A DNA stretch of 64,000 nucleotides from Anseranas semipalmata (taxonomy: Eukaryota; Chordata; Aves; Anseriformes; Anseranatidae). Under the pieces are notes generated by a model. That model was given only the letters and a program-made list of their open reading frames with translations, was not told the origin of the DNA and made no database searches. The stretch spans positions 991,788-1,055,787 of the forward strand of contig VXAA01005247.1 in assembly GCA_013399115.1 (NCBI GenBank), written 5' to 3'. Below, piece after piece: positions 12,601-24,600 of this stretch. Every line of letters starts with the position of its first letter. The stretch's first letter is position 1. The position numbers were made by a program, and so were the translations under genes.

Positions 12601-15600
12601 ATTAGCCCCTGCTCGCTGGAGGCACAAAAAGTTTTAATTTACTGTGCCTTCCATGTGACATCTGCCGTGAGACTGAAGGTGTGAGCGGTTCGCTGCACCT
12701 CCATTGCCTCCTCCGTCTGCAGTGCTTGGTCCGTGGTGCCGCAGAGCAGGTTTCCATGCTGACATCTGCTCTTCAGGTGCAGGGGTGCTCATGAGGTGCT
12801 TTTGAGGGAAAAGGAGTAACGCAGCTCAGATGGAATCTGCAATAGTGGAGTCTGATGAAAACAGAGCTCGGGAGCAGGGAAACACCTTCAAGGAAAGCCT
12901 GGCTGCAGAAGTCGAGGCAGATGCCGATGAACCTGACGGATGCATTCTTTTCACAGAAAAGTCGTGTTCGTGCTTGTCCGCACGAAGGCATGCAGAAATC
13001 CTGCAGAAATGAGGCGTGCAACTTTCAGCCGATTAATTAATGGAGCACATAAGGAGAAAATATTAACTATTTTACTGATGCCTACAAATAGGTTTTAAAA
13101 TATTCTGCTGTTTGTTGTTGTTGTTTTTGTGACAAATTGCAATACTTCAACAGCCTTTATTTTGTTCTAGGCTGGGCTTCAAGTCCAAAATATTTGAACT
13201 TTCTGTAGAATGTGAAGTCCTAGAAAACTCCTTTCAGTAAAAATAGTTCAAAGTATATGAACTGAAATCCTTTGTTTTGAATCAGATCTGTCTTAAACTC
13301 TGCGATTTGACAAATATCATGCTGCTTCCATGGAATTTATTGTCTACTGGGAAGGATTTTAACTAAAGATAGAGCAAAAATAGCACTGAAAGCCTTGCCT
13401 TTGGGCAAAAGCTTTCCTTCTGCAGCTGTTGAGGGCTCATTCTGTACTCAGCAAACAGAACGAGTGTGTGCAAAATAAATATTGATACCGCACTCCCGCC
13501 GCAGTGGCCTGGCTGACTCGATAATCACATGTCTGTATAATGAGTTACAACATGAGTCTGCATGACACCATATACATCACTGTCATGTGAGAGGGCCTCT
13601 AGAGTTACGTTGCTATGATGCCTGATATGGGGCAATCCACCTTGCTCTTGGGTAGCAAATACAGCCCTTTCCTTCCGCTGAAACTGACGCTTTGCATGTA
13701 TGATTCACCAGCAGTGACTCTGTGCCATTTTTGCTTTTAGTGATGAAAACACTAGGAAAGATTTGAAGACGCTGCCTGTCTTTCCTACCAAGACACTGCA
13801 GGAGCATCCATCACTTGCTTACTGGTGAGCTGTTTAATTCATTTAAAATGGAAATCTTTGTTATGGATAGTAACGACAAGATCATTTTTAAAGTTTTGCA
13901 AAGTGTTTTAAAAGTTTTCAGCCTGTTATAAAGGACTCAGAGTTAATTGCTTGTGTTCAAGCATTTCCAATTTTAGAAGGTTGTAAATTACACAAGATCC
14001 GATGCAAATCCCTCACTGAAAGTTCGCTCAAATTAAATTGCTGGATCAGAGTAAGTGGGTACCACGCATTAGAAAGAGCTGAAATCTGAACCCCAGCCAA
14101 GTCTGTGTTTGCGAAGAGCACCTTTGCAACTACCAAACAGCAGAGCCTCTGTGGTAGGTCGACCTTGGCTGGTGCCAGGTGCCCACCTGCCGCTCTCTCA
14201 CTCCTCAGCACGTCAGGGGAGAAGATGAGATGGAAAAGGTGGAAACAGAAAGGCAGGTCTGATTTTGTGGCTTGAATCTGCCATAGAGGAATACAACATT
14301 TGGGGTGAATCAAAAATGTTGTTTCCTTGTAATTCCAGCTCTTTATTCGAGTTTGACTCCCTCATTTATTTCATTTTTAGGCTTATGTTTCTTTTTTTTT
14401 CGGAATGAATACTGTTGGGTTGTTCTTTGTATTCAAGCGTCTGACGCTTAAATGCATATCTTATTTCACGTTCCACTAAAAGAAAATGTTGAAGTATATA
14501 ACAGGAAAAATGTAAAAATGCCATTGCTGACAAATCTATAGTTTTCATCTATGAAATGTCAGGTGAAAAAAATACACTAAAATGAAAACATTTATTTTAA
14601 CAACTTCTGCCTTACATATGGAGCACTAACCATCCATTGAAGTTTTGGTTCTTTAGAATGTGAAAATGAATTTATACAATTAGTAGCATTATTCTGCAAC
14701 AGCATCTGCAGTAGAGCAGGCTGATCTGAAATGATTTGTTAATTAGTCTGGAATGCAGCATGCGATGGTGGGGATTAGAAGGCAGCTCCACGCTGCTTAA
14801 TGAAGGGTGGGAATGAAATCAGTAAGAAACAGAATGTAAACTAGAGTGAGAAGTGTACAGAGGGGCACTTCTCTGCGTGCTAAGCAGGCATCTGAATTTC
14901 AACAAATGCTATCACACATGAAAAAAGTCATTGAGCCTCTAAATTGTTTTTTGTGCTTGTTTTGCAGTGAGGATAGAGTAATTGAACATTATACACAAAT
15001 TAAAGGTCTGACCAGAGGACAAGCCATTGTTCAGTGAGTATGACACTTATTATTTTGTGAAGATGATATTTTTACTTTTTTCTATGTTGTTGAGAAGTGG
15101 CAAGACAGGCTCTTTTGGTCGTTACTGCTTACCAACTACCTTTTGTATTTTGTATCTGTCAATTATTTTTCATTGAGAAATATTTTAAAATTATTTCAAG
15201 CTTCAGATTTCACAGGTTTCCAATTAAGGTTGTATCTCTTCCTTCAAATACCTCAAATATAAAAGAAACAACATGAACATTATTTATTCAAAAAAGCCTT
15301 CTCCATACCCTGCTTGCTATCACTTAATTTTCACACCATAAAACAATTCTACAACTCCATAAACAATTTCATTTGAAGGCTATCCATTTTAACCAAAGCA
15401 CCATCATGAAATAATTATAGGAAGGTCTTTCCCACCAATATTTCCCAAAAGACTTGCATGTTCTGTTCAGAACTGGAAGTTTTATATTCAATTCTCTGAA
15501 TTTCAGATTAGAGATTGAATGTTTTGTTGTATGAGAAATCTTCCATTCACTTTATCTGGACCAAAATACCACATCTTTCCCTAAGCCTGGATGCTATTTT

Positions 15601-18600
15601 TTTTCTCAAAACATGGGCATTAAATCATTAAGGCCTTCAAAATATGCAAATGATGAATGACATGTCCTGAATGTATGTGTGAAAAAAATATGTTAATAGA
15701 TATTATTTCCTCCAGAGAAAATCATCTGATACACTATAAATCTGTCTACAGGTACATGAGAGTGGTGGAAGCTTTGCCAACATATGGAGTTCATTACTAT
15801 GGAGTAAAGGTTGGTAAACATCCATAGATAATGTGATTGCTTAGCTTATTACATGTGATTACATTCCTAAAGAAGTAGTTTGATGATTCAGTACCCTTCT
15901 ATCAGAATTAAACCCCACATTTTTCAACCTCTATACCTCTTCCCTCTTCAATTCTCTTTCAAAAAAGTTTTCAGAGAGCAGCAAAGCATTACATGCTATA
16001 TAAGACAGAAAGGAACCTCTGTTAAAACCTTCTGTAGTCCTATCAGGAGCTAAATTCATATCAGCTTAATTAAACTGGTTATCACTTCTAGATTTGAAAC
16101 GGTCAATATTTTCTTCAGAGACATTTCTAATCAAAACTAGAAAAAAATACAATGTAGAAAAGCCAGCTTCTAAGTGGCAGGTGATTAGTGGGTGCATATG
16201 GAGAGTGATGGAATGCTGTATAGTTGAATAGTAATTTTGGAGAGTGATGGAAATACACCATTTGTTCCCATTTGTAGAGCAGAGACTGGATAAATGTGTT
16301 TTTGCAGAAGAGCTCAGCAGAGGTGATGGCTCCTTACTTTCAGTCATGGCCATGACAGTGGTACCTGAGAAGCTGATGGTTTGCACTGTTCTGCAGCTGT
16401 GTCGTGCCTGAGTTTAGTGAATGCGGTCATTGGCCACAGTTCTTTCTGTCCCGTATCCTTTCCTCCTCACAGCCACCTCTTGCAGGGAGTGACACCTATT
16501 TGTTTCAACAGTGCTGTTGCTTTTTTGTCCACTTTGCACAACCACCATAATTTCTTGCCTCTGCCTGAGAAGGCAATGGAAGAAAGTTTCAACATTCACT
16601 TTAGCAATCCACTTCACATAAATTTATTTGCAAAAAAATGTCCTTGTTCCTTACCTACGTGTACTTGTCACAGAATGAAGTAGGCTGTAATCTTGGAATT
16701 GCTTAATTCTTAAGTTGCTCTTGGTTTATGCAGACTTCCCTTTTTCAGGATAAACAAGGAATCCCATGGTGGCTTGGAATAAGTTATAAAGGAATAGGCC
16801 AGTACGACTTACAAGACAAAGTTAAGCCCAGAAAAGTAAGTTTTTTGCATCATTGCATTTTTTGGGGTGGTGGGGAACTATTGCATGCAAGAATATACTT
16901 TTTTAAGCTATTGCTTATAAAACAGATGAACAAAAGACAAAGGGCTGGAGGCAGAAGAAGAATCCCATTAGCACCATGGCAGTAAAATTCTGCCCCCCCT
17001 TGCATAAATACTGGAAATTAATTTGCCACAGCCAGCAGCTCCCTTCAGGAGCTTTGTCTCTTTGAGTTTGGTGGTCTCAGAACAGTCTCTACAGGAATTT
17101 TGGCAGTCTCCAGGGATAACTACAAACGCATGAAGCAATTGAGTTTCTGCAAGTCCCAAACTAAAGGCCTTGTACTCGAGCAGTGTTTCGTTTGGCTTTC
17201 AAAGGTGTGCTTTGTGTGTGAAATTATGGAAAGATCCACTGATGTCCGTGTAATACAAGTGGAACTGTGTGAAACTGCAGGCCTATGTAGGCAACTGTAA
17301 GCTTCCATGATGCAATGAATTATAAAGGGGGATTGAGAGTAAATGCCAAATACTGGAGGTCATTCTTCTCTTTTTCCACCCTCTTTCTCCCCAGTGTGTC
17401 TCCTGCAGAGTAAACTCTGCCAACAACTTCAGTTGCTGTTTAAACAAGGCAGAGGGTCCCATATTCCACTGCTGGCTCTCTTGCAGCCCATCCATTAGCC
17501 AGCCCAAACAGGCTCTTCTGCTGGCAGCCCTGGAAATCCATCACGCAGCCCAAGCACACAATATATTGGGAACTCGTCCAGTCCTGTAGATGCTTATGTC
17601 TCACTGAGACAGGACTGAGCCCTGAAAGTCTTTGAAGAGTTAGTTAACACAGTTGGCAGTGAGGAAAAGCCAGCAGTGCACGTGTAGAGGCCGTGCTGTT
17701 GGGTTGGATATGTATGGTTTCTTTCTGGTCATGTCTTCATTGGACTATTGAAGATGTGAGGAGATGCAGACATGGGGGTTTGCTGTTCTCCTTTCCCTGG
17801 AATGATCTGGGCAGGAGTTCACATGAAACGTGTGCTTCCTGCCAGGGAATTTTACATTTGCAAAATGATAGTGTTTAGTGTATTAGTGCCAAAAACATGG
17901 CTTAACAAAACTTCCTTATGAAGACTAATTCCCTTTCAAGTTTCCAACTTGATCTTCTCTTTTTCCAGAGCAGGCTATGACTTGGTTTCTTTTGTGCTGT
18001 ATTTATATACCTGTGTGTCCAAGGTTGAACGCTCAAGTCCTTCCTTTACTTTGTTCAGTAAAGCGCTTACTTTAGCCCCAGGTCTCTCTTACCATGCATG
18101 TTCTGAAATGAGAGTGACACAAGACCAACCCTACAAAATCAAGTCGATGTTAATACAGCCATCGATTGTCAAAGGACAGCATCAAGCAGCTCTTCTCTCT
18201 CTTGAGTGCTTCCCTGTGTTTGGACAATATCTTCAAGGTTTTCTGATCAGATCAAACACAGACCATTCTCCAGCCAAGATGTCCAGCTGTGAGCAGCAGC
18301 TCTCTCCAAGAAAATGCAGCCTGCCTGGCTAGAAGCGTTGCTTCGCCAAGCACTTTTTCTGCCTGTGGGATTTCAGTTTACAACATCAACCAGGCAGATT
18401 AAGAAAATTTTTTAAGGTCAGCAGGGCCCAGATACCAAGTCACACCCTGCTACAGTTGCTTATGAGGCGTTGCCTTTGAACACAGCAGGAGTTGTGTTTA
18501 GGAAAAATAAAATTTAAAAAAAAAAACAACACCCAAAGGTCACCTCTGCAGTGGAAATGTTACAATGGAAATGGTAACAGTTGTCTGCTGTACTGTAATT

Positions 18601-21600
18601 ATAACTATACAATGGAGAACAGAGATCAAAAGGGAAGGTGGGAGAGAGGAGCTTAAATGCGGAGGGAAGCTTTAATGCCAATAAGCCGATTCAAAAAGCA
18701 GGCATGGATATGGCTGTAGTATCGCAGTGGACTTGCAGATTTGTGTTTGGTGCTAACAGGAGGGGACAAAGATGTCTTGAGCCTCTGCTTGTGCTCAATC
18801 CTTACTACTTTTAACATGTGGCTAAATACGCAATTTCTTTGTATAAAGGTTGTTTGAAATAGAGTACTCTTCTAATGTAAACTATGGAAATAATTGGAAT
18901 TAGATCACTTTCCAGGGAGTGAAAGCATACACTGGGTCTGGAGAGGTACCCACCCACATCCAGACTTGGTTTTGGAGTTAAAAAGATGAAACACTGCTCT
19001 TTGTTTCAGTGCAGCTATAGCCCTGCTGCCTGTGCTATGGCAGGCAGAAGTTTGCTTTCAACCAGAGTTGTTGTTTGTTCATATTTACAAATGTATCAAA
19101 ATACATTTTCAGAGAGAGAAGAGTCTGTATAGCTTGTCAAAATCTCCAAGAAGTCAGCAAGTACTGTCCTTTCCAAAACAGCAAGAAGGGAATAGGCATG
19201 CATATTTTGTCTGCCTGTCTGAGCAGAAGTGCTAGTTTTACTGGATTTAGCAGAATTTTCTTGCTTTCCTCTTCAAGATAGAGCCAAACTCACAACTGCC
19301 ATGTGCTAGTGTTATCCTGCTGTTTATACTGTGGATCAAAAGTGCTGTTGTGTTTATCCCTAACCATCTGGGAGAGAGCATCCTGAGTGTACACTTCTCC
19401 AGCTAGTGATGTTTAAATATACATATGTCTGATTAATTCAATAAGAGTCCAAATCTAATGGAGACCAGGATGGCCTTTCCTAGTTTTAAAGATAAAAGCG
19501 ATCTCTGGATGTGCAAACTTCTCTGATACCTGCTGAAGTGGGAAAGCTTGCAAGATTCAGGTAGGAGACTTGGAGCTGGTGACTGCACTCCACCTGAATT
19601 CCCCCCTGGCAGCTTTATTCTGCTCCTTGTGTCTTTTGTGTAACTGTAATGGCTGCTGTCCAACATTGCTGCATTTGTTTAACGTGTTCATCACAGGCTT
19701 CTGTTCAGAGATAAATCCACATTCAGAAAAATATGTATATTATAATTAACTGCACCCATTAATGCAGTGTCAATTGATTCCCAACTATCCTCCTCAAAAA
19801 GTGAAATCTTTTGGCTTTATCCAAGTAGGTCTTCAGGCAAAGAGACTTAAATATGAGCCTTGGAGCACAGTGGTTATCCCAAGATTTTGTTGTTGGATCA
19901 ACACTGTGGCGTGAAGTCCAGGGTTGAACACTCTTCACAGGAAACAGCTTGCAAGACAGAAGCAGGTGAAGCAATCTCAGATCCACCTCGGCCTTGCCAA
20001 AGCTTGTGCATGTCACGTCAATCGCCCATAAGCAGAGCAGCCCATTTGCCCGCATGCTGCTGGAAGGGACAGTTTGTAACTCGGGGCTGGACCAGGAGAA
20101 CCTGCCACGTCTGCCTGCCTGTGTCAAGCTGGCCAGGGAGGTTTGATTCCAGCCGTTGATATTTTGCTAGTTAACCTGAGATTGTTCGAAGAAAGGAGTT
20201 TTGTCGCTGTTAAGTTGCTCCTGGAACTTTGTATTTTTGTGGAAGTGGTTTCTAGCTAGGTGGACCCATGTTTTACAGCTTGTCCCGGACTGCGAGTGAT
20301 GGGAGCCAAGGGAAGTGCCTTGCTCCAGTGCTGTAATAGACCAAAAACAGAGAGATGGTTTTGTGTCGTTTAGGAAAATTGTCTCTTTCTTCGTAGATAA
20401 AAGCTGTGGCTCCACACTGGCTGGAGGTTATACTGTGGCTCAGTTAATTATAATCCTGAAGTCTCATAGGGCATAAAAAGACTGGGTTTGCAACCCATGT
20501 TCAGATTTCAGCTCAGACCTGGGATTAACTCTGCAGTCCTGCTGCTTTGCAAACATATTCTGCCTTCAGCTGCAGTTAATACAGAGATACCTCCTGCTTG
20601 GAGAAATGCCTCCTGCTTGCTATGGAGGGGTGTCCGAGTGGCATGCCAAGATCCCATCCCGAGTCTCTTCTGAATTGATTAGGAAATGCATAAAACAGGT
20701 CCCAGGGCCCAGAACTTCATATGCTGTTTCAAAACAGGATAGTTCTCTTTCATCTCTACCCATATTCTTCTCACCGGTGAGATAAACAATGCACTGTCTC
20801 GTTTATGGAGCGTGCACTATGCAGTGAGTTGAGTTTATTCTGCGTTCAGCCAAAATGTGGTGATACTCTGAGGAATGGGAATTTGAGAAGGCTGCCTGCT
20901 TGCTTTTGGACTTTTTCTCCCACTTCATTGTGTTTCTGTGGGCGACTCCCTGGTGATAAATGAACTACAATGTCTGAAGAGAAAAAGTAATCTCGCTATG
21001 GTATTGTTTCAAATCTGCAAGGATTTCAATTCTAATGCTGGTCATCTTGAATACATTATGTTCTCAGGAGTGTTTTTGTTTGAGTATACTCATTTTGAAA
21101 TGGGTAATATTTATGATATTTTTCTTTTAATTCAACATACACTCTCTAAATGCTGATGCTGAAAGTTTTCCCTTGCAGAACATTTGCTTAATGTAAATTT
21201 TCTGTCCTGCTTTGCTGAATTGCTCAGAACACAATAGCGTTTGTACAGGCTTCTCAGCAGGCAGATCTAATCATGCAAAGATTTCTTTCACTATGTTTAT
21301 TTCTCACCAAGGAGAAACCATTGATTTAGACATAAGATACTAAGCTCGCATAATTATTTAAAATAAACACGGAGCTGTTACGGGACTGCTCTGAAATTCA
21401 GTTCCTTCCAGATGTGCAGAAAGTTGCTTGAGCTTGTGCCCCAAAACACCCGCATTTTGTGACAGTTGGATTGTTTGCTGCCGAGACATCTCCGATTCTC
21501 ACTAATGCCGATGCCAGTGAGAACCTGGCAGGGATGGATCGCGGTGCATTAGAAAAAAATGTGACTGCAGAGGTTTTTAGACTACTGGCTTAATATGTAA

Positions 21601-24600
21601 GAGATGAGGGATGCTTCCAGGTGAGCTCTGCCAATTTGTGCTGGCACAGGTGAGAGCTGTCGGCCTCCTGTCAGAAGCTGCTGCAGGTGGGGCAGCTTGG
21701 CTCTCCTGCCATCCCCTCGAATGCCTCCCTTTGCAGTCAGGCGGAACGATTTAAAACAAAAAAAGATTTCAGTTGAAGGCAGTATGCCAGCCAGCAAACT
21801 GCAGCTGAGGGGCTGAAACGCAGCCCTTCTTCCAGCTCTGCCAGCAGGGTGGTAATTTCCTTCATCGGGGTGGGGTGCATTCCTGTGGGCAGAAATCTTT
21901 TATGTTTCCTTGGTCTGAATTGCCAGATTTGTCTGGAGATTGCTGTTCCCAGTAAGTTACTGGGATGCTGCTGGCTGAACCTCCCTACAGGCACGTACCA
22001 CGAGGCGCTTTGAAAGCGCTTCCCTTGAGGGAAGGACTGCTGCAAATGCAGCAGCACGGTTCACACATCCCTACTGTGTTACCCAATGATCCCTTGGGTG
22101 GAAAACCAAAGATTGGGGTAATTTAGCTCTTGGTGAGAATTTGCCATCACCCTTGGTCTGGTGCATGCCGGGACCGGTGCTGCAGCTGGGCAGCAGTGCT
22201 TGGCTGCTCAGTCCCTCTCTGGATTTCCATCCTTTTGAAAAAACATATTATTTTTGTAAAATATTTTTTAAACTAAATGCATCAGGCTGATAGGTGCATT
22301 AAGCAAATCTCCTCTTGCCCGTGTCTCAAGGTGTGGGCTCTGCCAGCTCCCCGCCTATGGTCCCATTGGGGCCATGCTCCCCAGCCAGCTCCTGCTGTCG
22401 GGCCCAGACAAACTTGTGTTTTATTCAAAACTGGATGCAAGATCAGCCAGGTTGAGAACCAGCTGCTTCTATTATTAAGGTGCCTCACTACTTAAACAGT
22501 CAGTGTCTGCTTTGTGTCTTGTTAGACTACAATTACAAGCTCTTTTTGTATGGGAAAGAGGGCTAGGAGGGTGATTTTTTCGTTTCGTGTTCTGCAGTAT
22601 CCAGAGCAGGATTGCAGGAGACATGCAGGAAGCTTAAGCTCTTGTGCTTTCAAAAGCCGCAGCTTGGTGGTGGAAGTCTGGCGGATGCACAGAGGTGCAG
22701 GGTTAATGAAGTGCAACCAGGTCGCTTTGCACCTCCGCCTTCTCCAAAAAGACCCAAGAAACAAACTCTAAGCAGGCCAAATCCCGCTTGTAGGGTCGGA
22801 CGGGCAGCCCCACTATGCTCAATGGGAGTTTTTCGTGAGCATTTAAGGGTCTGGCAATCTCAATGGATGGGAAGTCTATTAAGACAACATTCATTAGATC
22901 AGGTGGACCTAATAATCTGGTTAAAGGGAACATAAATTGCAAAAACATTTTAATTATTCCTAATTGTTCTTCCAGACCTCAAAAACCAGTTTCGAATCCT
23001 CCCCCCACNTCTTTTAATATATGGGTAATTTGGGTAAAATTGAAATTAGGAACGATTTAGAAACATGTCTATACAGAGTTACGTCGTATTTGAAGGGAGC
23101 AGGAAAACTCCAGCGCAGTGACAGTTGCCTGAGTACAGCCCTGTGACCACAATTCAGAGAATTTTATTTGAAGGAGTTTATAGAATTTCACTTGGTTTGT
23201 TCTGATTTATTCTTAATTCTTTTTTTTCACCCTGTTTGTATTCAGAGGCCTTTTTCTACTCTTGTCTTCATGAATCCAGAAGTGTTAGGCAAAAACTTAA
23301 TGCATTCATTGGTGATGTTTATATAGATGTGCTTAAAAATAATTAGCCTATGATTTATTCTGAAACTATCTGCCTTTTAAACAGAGAGAAGCGACTTAAG
23401 GCAGGTGCTGCTTCCAGCTGCGGGTCAGCTCTCCAGGCGCGGTGCCTGCTCAGAGCTCGTACCGCTCCGGAGCGGCAGCGGCAGCTCTGGGCCCCTGCCG
23501 GCCCGGGCAGCCTGAGCGGGCCGGGCGGGGAGGGGGGAAGCGGGGCACAGCTCCCTCTTAGGAACACCAAGGCTTTTTCCTTTTCCTTTTTCGCTTATAT
23601 CTTTTTTTTTTTTTTCCTTTTCTTCTATTTTCCTCGTTTTTCATTTTCTGTTTTCTATTTTTTTTCCTTTTCACTGTTTTCTTCTATCTTGCTTTTCTCT
23701 TTTCTTCCCTGTTTTCTTCTATTTTCCTTTTTTTCCCGTTTTCTTTTTTCCGTCTTTTTTTTTTTTTCCGGCTTTTTTTTTTTTTCCCCCCCCCTTTTCT
23801 ACATCCGCGCCGTATTTGCACACGCAGGCCCTCCACCCGGGCAGGAGGCTGCCAGGGGCACCGGGGCCATCGCGTTTCACCCCCCGAAGCCCGGGCTCTG
23901 CACCCGCGGCTCNNNNNNNNNNNNNNNNNNNNNNNNNNNNNNNNNNNNNNNNNNNNNNNNNNNNNNNNNNNNNNNNNNNNNNNNNNNNNNNNNNNNNNNN
24001 NNNNNNNNNNNNNNNNNNNNNNNNNNNNNNNNNNNNNNNNNNNNNNNNNNNNNNNNNNNNNNNNNNNNNNNNNNNNNNNNNNNNNNNNNNNNNNNNNNNN
24101 NNNNNNNNNNNNNNNNNNNNNNNNNNNNNNNNNNNNNNNNNNNNNNNNNNNNNNNNNNNNNNNNNNNNNNNNNNNNNNNNNNNNNNNNNNNNNNNNNNNN
24201 NNNNNNNNNNNNNNNNNNNNNNNNNNNNNNNNNNNNNNNNNNNNNNNNNNNNNNNNNNNNNNNNNNNNNNNNNNNNNNNNNNNNNNNNNNNNNNNNNNNN
24301 NNNNNNNNNNNNNNNNNNNNNNNNNNNNNNNNNNNNNNNNNNNNNNNNNNNNNNNNNNNNNNNNNNNNNNNNNNNNNNNNNNNNNNNNNNNNNNNNNNNN
24401 NNNNNNNNNNNNNNNNNNNNNNNNNNNGAGGCGGAGGCTGCGAGCGCCCGAGCCCGGCCCCGCCCGGCGCTGCCGCTGCCGCTCCCGGAATGCCGCCCTG
24501 GGAGCTGCTCGCAGCCGGCTGCCGCCCCAGCGAGACCCCCGCGGGTTCGGGGGCAGGGAAGTGGGGAGCGGGGAGGGGAGGCTGCTGCGGGGCCGTGCCG

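Larger units (their letters stand above)
634..13740 (+). other. FRMD4B: FRMD4B intron (13.1 kb)
   Basis: No exon was recognised here. The intron holds a GC-richer patch at about 870-1,100, a long A tract interrupted by an assembly gap (7,030-7,080), an AT-rich conserved-looking segment at about 9,480-9,830, a CR1 fragment at about 11,962-12,063 and a short GTTTT repeat at about 12,109-12,129. Open frames of up to 210 codons occur on both strands, for example minus 2,438-3,070. None shows a familiar domain, and I read them as chance. Confidence 0.8.
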
